A DNA stretch of 64,000 bases from Mactra quadrangularis (Eukaryota > Mollusca > Bivalvia > Venerida > Mactridae), in the NCBI GenBank assembly GCA_025267735.1, contig CM046295.1:23794716-23858715 (forward strand), read 5' to 3'. The notes below the pieces were generated by a model. It was not told where the DNA came from and ran no database searches. It was given only the letters and a program-made list of their open reading frames with translations. Shown in pieces: positions 13,101-21,409 of the stretch (position 1 is its first letter; every line of letters starts with the position of its first letter). A program made the position numbers and the translations under genes.

Positions 13101-14337
13101 TTGCAAGATGAACAAACACCTTGTGAGGAGCATGATGTACAGTAAGGATTTAAGTATTGACACGTGACACAGGATTCTTGATGTAAGATGTAACCATCCA
13201 TACAAGTGGTACACTGATTGTTTCTGGGACAAGTCTTACAGTTGTTAATATCACACGAATTACAGTACCCATTAGTGTGCAAGTAATAACCATCCATGCA
13301 AGTGGTACACTGTTGGTATCCTTCACAAGTCTTACAGTTGTCAATATCACACGAATTACAGTTCTTGTCAGTTCGCAAGTAATAACCATCCCAACAAGTG
13401 GTACACTGTTGGTATCCTTTACAAGTCTTACAGTAGTTAATACCACAATATAGACAGTTCCCATTTGTATCCAAGTAATAACCATTCATACAAGTGGAAC
13501 ACTGACGGTTATTACAAATCTTACAGTTGTTAATACCACCACAATGACACCAACCACTTACTAATGTATAACCACCCATACAAGCATCACACAGACCATC
13601 ACTACGACAAGTCTCACAGTTTTCAATACGACACAAGTAACAGTACCAATTATTTTTGTAATAACCATCAACACAAGAGCTACAATAATTAAGTAAATTA
13701 CAAGTTCGACACGGCCACTTACATTCACCTCTGCTTGGATCTAAAAATTAAAAAAAAGAAAACAACATCATGATTTAAAACAACTACATGTACACGTATG
13801 ATAGCTCTGCAATGTTTACATGTATGACAAATGTATGACATGTAACTATTGATTTGTCTAAAATATGAATAAGTATGGTGGCATATTTCTGCCTTCAGAT
13901 AACCACATAACTAACACGTTGATTAAGTGGTTAACTAGTTACGTAACTAGCTTTTTTCAATAAAAAAAGACCACAACAGGAAATAAATGTAAGTTAGTGC
14001 CTACAACTGCCAGTCTTGTATTAATTAACTAGTTAACCACTTAATTAACGTGTTAGTAAAATGTTTATCTGGTGGCAGAAATATGTCGCCAAACTTTTTT
14101 ATAAGATATCATAAATTTATAAATAATCATTTTATGATGATCAAAACTATGTTTTTATTTTTTGTAAAACAAACCGGTTTGTCGGACGTTAATGACATTT
14201 TCATCCAATCTTAGATTATTCCTAGTTTATCATTATTATTAACTTGGAAACAAAACCATCCCAGTAAACATGTACTTGCCTGCTCTCCATATTAACAGAA
14301 AACATATCCAAATAAAGTCACGTGATTTCCTTCTTAA
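1019..14337 (-). CDS. RPTP gene A (partial, exons joined; runs off left edge)
   Basis: Receptor-type protein tyrosine phosphatase, single-pass type I membrane protein. Exons in transcript order: 14280-14337 (signal peptide), 10861-13740 (cysteine-rich ectodomain), 8183-8288 (transmembrane), 6458-6555 and 5432-5616 (juxtamembrane), 1698-1835 (start of PTP D1) and 1019-1106 (KNRY loop). All exon phases agree with the paralogous gene B, so the model is well supported. The exon coding the next D1 segment was not found in 1-1018, so the catalytic core lies beyond the left edge and its activity cannot be judged. The family removes phosphate from phosphotyrosine on membrane or cytoskeletal substrates. 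The ectodomain has no Ig, FN3 or MAM module, only Cys-rich EGF/furin-like repeats. Initiator Met is uncertain (see the signal exon). Confidence 0.85.
1225..1480 (+). repeat. Half copy of palindromic MITE family (as at 8345-8905)
   Basis: The stretch from ACCAATATTTAGGGGTGAATTA to AAAAACACGCATGACCTAGAATGCG matches one arm of the palindromic element at 8345-8905, and its end is also seen at 54771-54835. No coding sequence. It lies in the intron between the 1019 and 1698 exons. Confidence 0.7.
1495..1690 (+). repeat. Interspersed repeat, one arm of the 8965-9335 palindrome family
   Basis: Shares GTCCGAGGT(G/T)ATTCGTAGTAAATG and the end GAGGAGTTC(T/C)GAATG with 37685-37870, and is a relative of the palindrome at 8965-9335. 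Intronic, ending a few bases before the exon at 1698. Confidence 0.65.
1698..1835 (-). CDS. Gene A exon: start of PTP D1
   Basis: Phase 0/0 exon of 46 codons between acceptor TTTTACAG and donor TTTCAG|GTAAACATA. It encodes LNKLQKYVATKTKEDYMSEF, the N-terminal helix of the D1 domain. Compared with gene B 47166-47294 it carries a 9-bp in-frame insertion (residues VCH after YYN). Confidence 0.9.
2230..2400 (+). repeat. Degenerate tRNA-derived SINE (family 3-like)
   Basis: A B-box-like GGTTCAAATCCC at about 2294 follows an A-box-like stretch. The CCTTGAGGAAGAAACTT segment resembles the body of the SINE family 3 copies at 9433 and 51775. Intronic. The flanking 1836-2230 and 2400-2900 hold no recognised gene, only diverged repeat; 2600-2800 resembles 59490-59700. 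Confidence 0.5.
2909..3187 (+). mobile_element. G-rich-end MITE copy 1
   Basis: Element of about 280 bp that starts GGCGGATCCAGGATTTTTT and ends with C-runs followed by TGAATCCGCTTA, so its ends are inverted. The AT-rich core contains AATTGCTTCATGCTACTTAAA. The same element occurs at 7800-8090, 18250-18525, 60190-60475 and 61373-61655, in both orientations. No ORF, so nonautonomous. Confidence 0.75.
3869..4185 (+). repeat. SINE-1 (tRNA-derived), full length
   Basis: tRNA-like head (GCTAGCTTAAGTGATAGCACGCAAGTCTA, B box GGGTTCGATTCCTGG), a conserved body containing CAGTCACTGAC, and the tail GGCGTTAAACCCAACAAAACAAA. About 12 full or partial copies of this family lie in the window. It sits in the gene A intron between 1835 and 5432. 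The rest of that intron (4190-4950) shows only AT-rich sequence. Confidence 0.85.
4960..5427 (-). repeat. Donor-proximal minisatellite, gene A juxtamembrane exon
   Basis: Degenerate repeats built of ACGAAAACAAACGAA-like units (period about 24) start right at the splice donor of exon 5432-5616. On the minus strand the donor context TTCGTATACATT recurs as TTCGTAAACATTCGT and similar. A related array occupies the same place in gene B (47970-48265). Short ORFs across it are repeat artefacts. Confidence 0.7.
5432..5616 (-). CDS. Gene A exon: juxtamembrane tail
   Basis: Starts after acceptor GTTACAG in phase 1 and encodes IPLYAMPVKRNKENKQTT, an acidic stretch, then LEEELCEN. Homologous to gene B 48270-48502. 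The donor is ambiguous: GAAAAC|GTTCGT (used here) gives phase 0, which fits the next exon; GTTC|GTATAC, 4 nt further on, is a better consensus but breaks the frame. Gene B has the same choice. Confidence 0.8.
5690..6457 (-). repeat. Donor-proximal 34-bp-class minisatellite, gene A
   Basis: More than 20 degenerate units of the type AACCCCAAATGCAATAAAACAACTTATGTTACT. The array abuts the donor of exon 6458-6555. On the minus strand the donor region reads GGCA|GTGAGTAACATAAGTTG and each unit reads GGGGTTAGTAACATAAGTTG, so the unit appears derived from the splice donor flank. Open frames on both strands here are artefacts of the repeat. A related array lies at the same intron position in gene B (49990-50245). 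Confidence 0.85.
6458..6555 (-). CDS. Gene A exon: cytoplasmic stalk
   Basis: 98-nt exon with acceptor TTTACAG and donor GGCA|GTGAGT. It encodes a charged segment RKNGRNEENQARND and then PEYAVVHHEETD just after the TM helix. Gene B has the equivalent 50519-50613. The EYAVV tyrosine is the only one in this exon. Confidence 0.85.
7109..7395 (+). repeat. SINE-2 (tRNA-derived), full length
   Basis: Head ACCCGGGACGAAAGCGCAGTTGG with B box GGGTTCAAATCCC, a body with GAGGTTATACCCTTCCATG, GGTCCAGGAAAGCTAGGTTAGG, and the tail ACGGCGTTAAATCCAATAAAAAA. Other copies: 9965-10250 (-), 10555-10830 (+), 26385-26600 (+), 38865-38960 (-), 54842-54990 (-). Confidence 0.85.
7442..7740 (+). repeat. 24-bp minisatellite
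   Basis: About 12 copies of the unit GATGACCTAAGCTGCCAATGGCTT with point variants, within the gene A intron between 6555 and 8183. The minus-strand Ser/His/Arg-rich open frame (7483-7710) is a by-product of the 24-bp period. Confidence 0.9.
7800..8090 (-). mobile_element. G-rich-end MITE copy 2
   Basis: Same family as 2909-3187, in reverse orientation. One end is GGCGGATCTAGCGGGGGGGGG; the other end carries AAAAAATCATGGATCCTCC. The core has AAGTACAGCATGAAGCAATG. Confidence 0.7.
8183..8288 (-). CDS. Gene A exon: transmembrane helix
   Basis: 106-nt exon, acceptor TTTTCAG and donor AGAAG|GTAAGA. It encodes about 24 hydrophobic residues (LGGIVGGIIAILVVIIVVFV) followed by IRRR, a single TM segment with a basic stop-transfer signal. 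It enters in phase 1 from the ectodomain exon and exits in phase 2. Confidence 0.92.
8345..8905. mobile_element. Long palindromic MITE
   Basis: Two inverted arms: the left has TTCTAGGTCATGCGTGTTTTTGTACTTT and the right ends AAAGTACAAAAACACGCATGACCCAGAAT. The centre is near 8610-8660, where CACCCCTAAATATTGG is answered by CCAATATTTAGGAGTG. No ORF. Half copies occur at 1225-1480 and 54771-54835. Confidence 0.8.
8965..9335. mobile_element. Imperfect palindrome, about 370 bp
   Basis: ACGTTCCGTAACGATACATTCGGA on the left is answered by TCCGAATGTATCGTTATATTACGG on the right. Near the centre TACGATCGTCAAGGCATTGAGTG is answered by CACTCATTGCCTAAACGATCGTA. Related single arms lie at 1495-1690 and 37685-37870. 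No coding content. Confidence 0.75.
9433..9740 (-). repeat. SINE-3 (tRNA-derived)
   Basis: The B-box-like end (TTGGATTGAACCCAGGACC, reversed) lies at about 9671. The body includes TTTCTTGCTCAAGGAAATTA and CACCTGGATGGAGTGAAG. A nearly full second copy lies at 51775-52065 and a plus-strand partial copy at 45551-45700. Confidence 0.75.
9965..10250 (-). repeat. SINE-2 copy
   Basis: Reverse-oriented copy of the 7109 family. The tRNA-like head, with TACTGCGCTATCGACCCGGG, is at the right end, and the tail with ACGCCATGGCAACAAAATT is at the left. Confidence 0.8.
10260..10390 (+). repeat. Single copy of the 80-bp unit seen at 54990-55370
   Basis: AAGATAGAAACAATTGGCACAG and GTAAGCCAGTACTTCTAAAATAATGTACA match the tandem unit downstream of the gene B ectodomain exon. 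This supports a shared duplication origin for the flanks of the ectodomain exons. Confidence 0.65.
10431..10550 (+). repeat. SINE-1 with internal deletion
   Basis: tRNA-like head (CTGGCTAGTTCAAGTTGGTAGCACGCAAG, B box) is joined directly to the 3' tail AAATCCAACAAAAATAAG. The same truncated form sits next to the gene B ectodomain exon at 55555-55672, so it probably predates the duplication. Confidence 0.75.
10555..10830 (+). repeat. SINE-2 copy adjoining gene A ectodomain exon
   Basis: The B box GCGGGTTCGAATCCCACCC and the tail GGCGTTAATTCCAATAAATAAATAAATTAATTAATT end 30 bp before the donor of the ectodomain exon. Insertion here is intronic and does not disturb the exon. Confidence 0.8.
10861..13740 (-). 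CDS. Gene A exon: cysteine-rich ectodomain
   Basis: A single 2880-nt exon open from acceptor TTTTTAG to donor CAATCAAG|GTAATG, phase 1 at both ends as is usual for extracellular modules. It encodes about 960 residues. The N-terminal half has about 20-residue repeats of the form C-x2-C-x6-C-x2-C-x2-GYY with QCTTCMDGYYL-like motifs. The C-terminal half has longer EGF/laminin-EGF-like units such as GFHGNQCSDKCPENC and GNYGNRCELKC. It probably folds as a disulfide-bonded rod for ligand or cell-surface binding. Two further copies of this exon lie in gene B, both shortened. All open frames in other phases over this region are shadows. Confidence 0.95.
13875..14105. mobile_element. MITE with long inverted repeats (gene A copy)
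   Basis: GGTGGCATATTTCTGCC...AGATAACCACATAACTAACACG is answered by CGTGTTAGTAAAATG...ATCTGGTGGCAGAAATATG, with inner arms TTAAGTGGTTAACTAGTTACG. The same element sits at the same place in gene B (56835-57150), so it predates the gene duplication. Confidence 0.8.
14280..14337 (-). CDS. Gene A exon 1: signal peptide (start uncertain)
   Basis: In frame with the next exon it encodes KSRDFIWICFLLIWRA then Asp at the junction: a hydrophobic core ending in Ala, as in signal peptides. The donor is GAGCAG|GCAAGTA, a GC-type donor. The right boundary is either acceptor ATTTTCAG at 14338-14340 or continues to an upstream ATG at about 14353. In gene A that ATG is out of frame by one T in a T-run, so the start may lie in an unseen upstream exon. 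Confidence 0.6.
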
Positions 14338-14439
14338 CTGAAAATAAAACAAAAAAAAACATGAATTGATAGTTTATCAAAAGAAATTACCAAATTTAAG
14401 ATTAATAAGCTGGATAGATAGATATTGAAGTTTGAATGT

Positions 14440-14815
14440 GATGATGTTATGAAGAAAGGTCGATGACGTCATAAAGAAAGGTCGATGAAGTCATTAAGTA
14501 AGGTCGATGTCGTCATGGAGTAAATTTGATGACGTCATAAGTACGGTTGATGACGTCATTAAGTAAAGGTCAATGACGTCATGAAGTAAGGTCAATGACG
14601 TCATGAAGAAGGTCGATGACGTTATACAGTAAGGTCAATGACGTCATAAATTTAGGTCGATAGCGTTATAAGGTACGGTAGATGACGTCATGAAAAAGGT
14701 CGATGGTGTCATGAAGTAAATTCGATGTCGTCATAAGTAAGGTCTATGGCGTCATGAAGTAGGTCGATGACGTCATGAAGTTAAGTCGGTGACGTAATAA
14801 AGTAAGGTCGATTAA
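14440..14815. promoter_or_regulatory. CRE-like TGACGTCA array upstream of gene A
   Basis: Degenerate tandem repeat of about 20-25 bp (AAGTAAGGTCGATGACGTCATG). It has eight perfect TGACGTCA palindromes, starting at 14464, 14530, 14551, 14574, 14596, 14639, 14683 and 14768, plus several near matches. TGACGTCA is the known binding site of CREB/ATF factors. The array lies just upstream of the first coding exon. A shorter homologous array precedes gene B. Regulation by cAMP is an inference. Confidence 0.55.
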
Positions 14816-15877
14816 AATTGTTTGTAAGAGATTGTAATTTTAACCGATCAAAATTATTACTTTCACTTTATTTCATTGTATGTTTATGCCTTACCCTATG
14901 GGAATTTGGAAGTTATGATTGGGAAGTCAGTTTTGTGCAATTTTCCTAAAGTCAAAAACAAACAAAGAATCTGCTGTACAAAACATGTTCAGTTTTGTCT
15001 GCGTAGAAAGGAGGAGGACTCCTCATACTTAATGTGTAAAGTCACAGGATTTTCATGCTGAAAACAAACTCTTGTTTTAGTCAAATTCTTTTATCAACCA
15101 AAAAGGAATAAAGCAAATAGAGCATAAAATAACTTTTTATGTATTTAAGCGAAATGCCTACATAAATTAGCTTGTGAGTTTAATCTGTTTACACAGAATC
15201 CTCTGCAAAAAGTTTATATACACATTCCCTAATTTACGGGTCGATTCAATTTTTAGTGGGGAAGATTTGGAGCTAACGATATTTCTCACGAGATCATTTG
15301 GGATTTACAGAGGCAGGAGAAATTACCTTATAGTGCGTAAAAAAACAAAGCGTGTTTGGGTAAACATTAAAAATGAGACAATCCATTCTAGGGGTAGGCA
15401 GTATTGAAAATTAGATGTGTGTAATTCATTTTAACAAAATTAGCATGATGGATACCACCATTTCTTGGTAAATCATGCTTGTAATGGTAAAAATCTTTTC
15501 CATTATACCAACATCTAAGACAATCGTAAAACATATCACATATTATTGTCATCCTTCGCGTCCCTCGTCGAGGATTAATTTATTGTATTGTTATTATAAA
15601 CAATGTTTGTTTTTGTTTTGTTCGAACTATAGTAGATAGTTTTATGTGCTATTTCCAGTCATTTAATTATTTGTTTGGAAAGAGGCATAGATAAATAAAT
15701 TGTTTACTTCATTAGTTGTTGCTGTAGACCACGTGACTATGCACCTTGAAACTTGTAAAATATCGTATTTGAGAGGAAACGGTTAATTTATTAAGTGCTC
15801 TATTATCAGATAGAGATTTACACACTTTTAGATAAACTTTTATCAAACACTTCTAAAACTGGAAATTAAAGATATAC
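14816..15877. other. Upstream region shared by genes A and B; no gene
   Basis: This stretch is collinear with 57640-58240 downstream of the gene B array (for example GGAGCTAACGATATTT and CACGTGAC segments), so it belongs to the duplicated 5' flank. Short open frames at 14876 and 15174 are not shared as proteins. A separate repeat, about 15335-15510, recurs inverted at 31030-31210. Confidence 0.6.
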
Positions 15878-16122
15878 AGTGTCCTCCAAGCGTTCTTGAA
15901 CAAGATCGTTGGTTTTTAGACAAACTGATTCATATTCATTCATGAATATAAGAAAGAAAGAGTCATCTGAGCAAATTCTAAAGTCAGCATTTATTAGTTT
16001 ATTAACATGATTCAATTATTGTTACATGAATAAAGTCTAATGATAGTTAATTTACTTGTGTTATGGATGATCTGTTTTCTCAAAACTTCATCTGTCCAAA
16101 AACTTTTGGTGGGCACTGTATA
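15878..16122. mobile_element. Tc1/mariner-like MITE
   Basis: Ends TATACAGTGTCCTCCAAGCG and TTTTGGTGGGCACTGTATA are inverted and flanked by TA. About 245 bp, noncoding. A second copy is at 62175-62415 and a decayed one at 28700-28970. Confidence 0.75.
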
Positions 16123-16179
16123 AAAGGTCAAAGTATATTGAAAAACTTCATTGTTTCCTTGTTTCAAGTATGTACTCGA

Positions 16180-16485
16180 AGCCGCTTGGCTAGCTTAGTT
16201 GGTAGCACGCAAGTCTACTAATTGAGGGGTCGTGAGTTCGAATCCCGGGTCGGGTGTACTTACGTGGTGCTTGGACATGAAATTATTTCTACGGATATTC
16301 TCCCTCCTACCAATGATTTTTAATTATGTAGGACAGTTGTCAGTCACTGACGAAAGTATGCGTTTAGTAGTTGGTAAACAGCTAAATCCAGGAAGAGTGA
16401 GTAGGTTGACTGACCGCTGTTATATGACCTATACAATGTGTTGCTACGGCGTTAAAACCAACGAAAATAAAACCAATAAAGTATT
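16180..16485 (+). repeat. SINE-1, full length
   Basis: Head CCGCTTGGCTAGCTTAGTTGG with B box GAGTTCGAATCCCGGG, body with CAGTCACTGACGAAAGTATGCG, and tail GGCGTTAAAACCAACGAAAATAAA. The open frame over it is a read-through of the repeat. Confidence 0.85.
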
Positions 16486-16536
16486 TACACATAGTAATTT
16501 CATCCTAATAGGGGGGTTGTTAATTTGACTTTTTTA

Positions 16537-17988
16537 TGAGACCCTGTCTAAAACATGTTACATGTACTGACATGTAAGGAAAAGCATAACTTTTTAATTT
16601 CTGACCCCATTAACACGCCTGTACATACCCTCTGACGGTTGGCTACGCCCATTTTCACATAAAATACATGTTTTTACATTTAACTGCAATAAGTTGTATG
16701 GTATTGGACTGCATAAGTTTATTAAGGTGCTGAGTTCAAATATGAAGTCAAAAACAAAATTTATCAAACCAATATGGCATTCGGAACAACCTAGGCGATC
16801 ACCCATGGAAGATCGCCGAGGTAGTTCCAAATGCCAATATGGTTGAAAATTCAATTGCTATTGTGGTATTGAAAAATTGAAGAATACAATTTTTTGAATC
16901 CCTAAATGCAATAGTTGGGTCATTTACTTTTTTTGAAGATTTTGATACATACATAAGCCAAACTTAATAATAATAGAAACAGAGAAAGTAAATGAACTAC
17001 ATTGATATTGATAAGCTATAAAGTCATTCTTTACCAAGAAATTATTGCTTTATTATATTTTCAGAATTTAACAACACAACACAGTCTTGTTAAAGAATAA
17101 TTGCAATCTATATTGTAGCTTAGATGCTCACATGATAGCATACAGCCATCACCCATGATGATTATTTAGTTAATGATATCAATAAAATTTCTTTGGAAGT
17201 TTAACTCTACTTTGCAACCAAAGTGCCAAGAATTTGTATATGCAAATACTCATCAACACAAGGAAGTAAAGCAATTAAAGACACATTTTTCAATTAAGAC
17301 ATCATATGTGCCGCTGGTGAGGATAGAACGCATGACCTCTCAGACCTAAACCTCTAATAATACCTCTACAGATCTACCTCAACTACATAATTAATAAAAT
17401 ATATTAACACACATATAATCAAGTGTCATAACTTTGGTCTTCTGTTAAGATTTCATTAACTAGTGTTAATTTATAAATTGCGTAACATGTTTAAAGTGTG
17501 CCGTTTATTACTGAAATATGATTTACTTTGGCGACCATTTTGAACTTTCTGCCATATTTGTTTGTTTAATTTTGTTTTGGAGTTTATATTTGAACTCAGC
17601 ACCATAAAACACCATTAGATTGATATATTGCAGGCAGGATTCAACATATTCAATGCCCAGTAAATATAATACCCAAATATGTCAAAAGTTTGGGTCATTT
17701 TGGCAGCCATTTGAATTGTCCGCCATATTAAGTTGTTTAATTTAGATTTTTACTTCATATTTGAACTCAGCTGCCTAACAAACCTACATATTGTAATTAT
17801 TGTAATATTGAAAGCATATATGAATTGATTTATAACAGCTGGATATAAAAAATTGTTATTTTTGTGTAAAATGGGCGTGTCCGACTTTCAAGGGATATGT
17901 ACAAGGGGGGAGGGTAATCGGGTCACACAAAATTTTGTTGTTGATTCATTATCATATTGATGGCACCGGATTTTAAGCAGGGTCTCAC
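16537..17988. mobile_element. Nonautonomous DNA transposon, 1.45 kb
   Basis: Terminal inverted repeats TGAGACCCTGTCTAAAACATG (left) and TTTTAAGCAGGGTCTCA (right). Subterminal inverted segments follow: TACGCCCATTTTCACATAAAATAC is answered near 17850-17890 by a TTTTTGTGTAAAATGGGCGTG segment. Inside, a TTTGAACTCAGC motif recurs. No transposase ORF is visible. Confidence 0.65.
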
Positions 17989-18249
17989 TTGGTTATCTTG
18001 ATCTAATCCTATCGATATTGGAGAAAGTGGGAATGCTATCTTGATAGTGTATACATCTACAATTTATGGTATATTTAGGAATTTATATACCAGGAGTGGT
18101 TAATTTTCAATTATACAACGGTCGGAGAATTTCATGCGTAGGAGAGCCGAATCCATGGACCAATAAAGCGCAGTATTTAAAATCCGAATGTCTCGGGTTC
18201 AATTTCCAGCCGAGCCAGGTTAAATCCTTTCATGAAAACAAGTGTCGGT

Positions 18250-18525
18250 CATGGGCGGATGTAGCGGGGGGTCCGGACCCCCTCCCCCCTAGAATTTGGA
18301 AAACGTACCTATCCATTAGTGTATTTCTTGTCTGTTAGTCAAATTAAGTAGCATGAAGCAATTTTTAATGGATAAATGCATGTTTGATTGTTATGTAGTT
18401 TTTATTATTAATATGTTGCATTATTCCGCAAAATGTGCAAAATAAGGTTGTGGTTCGAAAGTTTGGACCCCACCCCTAGAAAAAGTTCGGACCCCCCCCC
18501 CCGTAGAAAAAAATCCTGGATACGC
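18250..18525 (-). mobile_element. G-rich-end MITE copy 3
   Basis: GGGCGGATGTAGCGGGGGGTCCGGACC at the left, AAAAAATCCTGGATACGCCCC at the right. Same family as 2909-3187 and the start of a longer block duplicated at 61373. Confidence 0.75.
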
Positions 18526-19270
18526 CCCAATAGTGTATATATATTTTCTAGTTCTATAACATATTGTTGATTAAAACCCATTGATAAACAGTATACAATG
18601 TATTTGAATAGCATTACTTAAGTGATTTATTTTCAACTATCAATTAGTAACAATAAACAATAGTCAAGATTTTATCATGTACATGTATTCTAGCAACATA
18701 TCATACTGAAACGGAAATAGTTTTCAAACACTTGATGAAACAATTAACTTTCAATTATGAAAACTATAAATCGAATTAATTTATGTTTGCATAGAAATAT
18801 GGTTCAAAATGTCTAAAACTGCGAAGTGTATATTTTAACCCCACTATATCGTAAATAAAAATAATGCAGCAAATTTAAAAGGAAGTTTTGCACAAAAGGA
18901 GCTTTTTTATTTTGTTTCGTGTTTACGAAGATGTATTGTTTTTTTACGAAATATTGTTTCGTACTCACAAAATCTTATTTCGTTTTTACGAAATTTTATT
19001 CCGTTTAATCGAAATAATATTACGTTTATACGAAATAATTGTGAAACTTGAAAAAATATTTCAAAATGTCATTTCAGAGGCTCCATACTTCGGTGTTACA
19101 ACAATGAATGATAATAATGCCTTCCCCTGAGATAGCAAAGTAATTGTTTCAAGTTTTTTGAGGGGCCTCTTACACGTTTATAGATAAAATTCGATAACAT
19201 GCATTATATCGAGCAAAATGGTGGCGATCTTGTTTAATTTATTTTGGTTAAATGGTTTACTTTGCTACGA
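18526..19270 (+). repeat. Block duplicated at 61656-62980
   Basis: Collinear with 61656-62980 (for example TATATATTTTCTAGTTCTATAACATATTGTTGA and GGCTCC(A/G)TACTTCGGTGTTACAACAATGAATGATAATAA). It includes a TTTCGTnnTTACGAAAT-rich stretch at 18895-19045. The right copy carries two extra insertions. The flank 19700-19865 also recurs at 62965-63120. Together the two copies look like a larger interspersed element with no intact ORF. Confidence 0.65.
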
Positions 19271-19299
19271 GAGATGTGTTTTTTACCTGCCGAACAGGG

Positions 19300-20005
19300 A
19301 ACTCTCTCCCCCCCTTGTAAATAACACAGCCGACAAATAGACCTAAGCTTGTTTTTTCATATAGTTAGAAACATTAAGAAAGTTAATAAACTCATATATT
19401 TACTTGTACATAGTACTTTAATAAAGTTATGCATTTGTATATTTTTAAAACATAGATATGCTATATTCTTATATAGATTTTTAAACAAAGATATTTAAAA
19501 TAGATTTTTAATAAAGAGTTTACTTTTGTAAACTACTGATATATATCATTAATTCTGTTGATTTTAAAACACAGATTTAAAACATAGAATTTTTTCAAAT
19601 AGATTATTAAACTAACTAGCAGACGATTAATGATAGTAAACACTCGCCCAAAGCATTTTTGCAAAAGGGCGAGTATAAATAAACACTAGTCAGTCAGTCA
19701 GAGATGTGTTTAATTTAACCAGAAAATCAACCTGGCTTATTTAACCAAACATTCATACAATCGCTTATCCGGTGTTTAACCAAAATTTTACCAAAACATG
19801 ATTTTAACCTAATGGTTAAATGTAATTTAAGTTTTGGCGGCAAATAGTTAATTTTTGTAGATTTGTACATAGCATAAATCAATCTTTAAAACATCGACAT
19901 CTATCTACATCTACATTAAGACGTCAAGTTGTCTGAAAGTTGACAATTCTTTGACGGTGCGCCAGATAAATGTACAAAGAGAAAAATATAGAAATCTGTT
20001 GATTT
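19300..20005. other. AT-rich region without recognised gene
   Basis: Noncoding AT-rich sequence. A small hairpin (ACTCGCCC...GGGCGAGT, about 19643-19675) is the only clear structure before the repeat block at 19700-19865. Confidence 0.5.
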
Positions 20006-20205
20006 AGCTGTTCACCAACTACTAGGCGCATACTTCCGTCAGTGACTTATTACTGCCCTAAATGATTTAGAATCAGTGGTAGGAGAGAGAAAATTATTTC
20101 ATGACCAAGCTCCACGAAAGTATGTCTCGCTCGGGAATCCAACCTACGACCCCTTGACCAGTAGACTTGTGCGCTGCCGACTGAGCTAGCCGGGCGGGCT
20201 AAATT
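20005..20205 (-). repeat. SINE-1 partial
   Basis: Reverse copy with the tRNA-like head at its right end (GACTGAGCTAGCCGGGCGGGC) and body TACTTCCGTCAGTGACTTATTACTGCC. The tail is missing. Confidence 0.75.
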
Positions 20206-20209
20206 CAAA

Positions 20210-21200
20210 ACTACTGAAATCTAACCAGCTTATCAACCTTATAGACCGTTATTGATGTCGCAGCTTATTCAGCATATCAAAATTAATTCTGTAATTTAGC
20301 ACATTCTTAATGAATAAACATAATTATACCAGAGCATTTTATATCGTCAGATTAAAATAATTGAAGAAATTTGATAATATTGGGTTGAGTATTAATTATT
20401 GAATTATTATTATTGAATATGTTTCATGTTGTAAATGGCTATGTACACATTTGTATACGCTAATAAAATTATTTATCTATCATATAATATTTTCGAATAT
20501 TTAAATAAACAGACAAACAAGAATAAAATGATATTCATCTTCAATCACATTGAAATTGCAAAATTTACAGTTCTGTTAGCCGAGAATCTGCTAACGTGCA
20601 CTTGTTACCAATTACTTGTTTGTTATTTCTATTCATTGTCAGCCATTACTCTGATATTTTAAATTTATGAAAATGTATCAACTATTTGTTGTCACTGATT
20701 TAATTGATAAAAATTGAAAAAAAAACCCAAAGAGTTTCGGTGGTCGTAATTTGAATTTACAAGATTAAAAACATCAATAACACCGCATACAGTAGAAGTG
20801 TAAAACAATTTCACTTTTACACAGTTATTCTTCAAAAACAATAATTATAAATAGTAAAATTTTTGATTGAAACAAAAGAAAATAACAACTCACCATTTTT
20901 GATCACACAAATCCTGTACAGTAAATACGAAGTTAAAACAAAGTTGAATCTTAAACAACACTGGCTGTTGAATTTAGTTAATATTAAAATCAATTTTGAA
21001 TGTCCCCGTTCCAAACAGGCTCAAGTACGGAGGTAAACTTAAAGGATATATAAAATTTTCCGGTGTAGGGCGCATGTGCGATGACGATGATTTTAAGCAT
21101 ATTACTTAAGGAAATACAAAATTGACCTACTTCCTATAAAATACTTAATTGTAGTCAATTGTTGATCTAAGATATAATTTAGATGATTATGCAATTTACA
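20210..21200. other. No recognised gene
   Basis: AT-rich sequence with two short open frames (20435 + and 20832 -) that show no family motif, no splice context and no second copy. I see no support for coding. Confidence 0.5.
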
Positions 21201-21204
21201 CCAG

Positions 21205-21405
21205 TCACTGCGCACATACTTCCTCCAGTGATTGGCAACTGCCTAACATGATTAGGAATCAGTGGTTGGAGGGAGGATGGCCGTAGAAATCATTAAATGA
21301 CTAAACCCCAAGAAAGTATGTCCCGCCCGGGAATCGAATCCACGATTCCTCGATCTGTAGACTTGCGCGCTACCATTTTAACCAACTGAGCTAGCCGGAC
21401 TAATT
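21205..21405 (-). repeat. SINE-1 partial
   Basis: Reverse copy: body CATACTTCCTCCAGTGATTGGCAACTGCC, head with CCCGGGAATCGAATCCACG and CAACTGAGCTAGCCGG at right. Confidence 0.75.
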
Positions 21406-21409
21406 AATT

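Noticed and set aside
11154..13485. Several open frames of 60-110 codons in other phases of the ectodomain exon
   Set aside because: Shadows of the 960-residue cysteine-rich frame; composition follows from its codon pattern. The same applies in 53091-54764 and 56419-56727.
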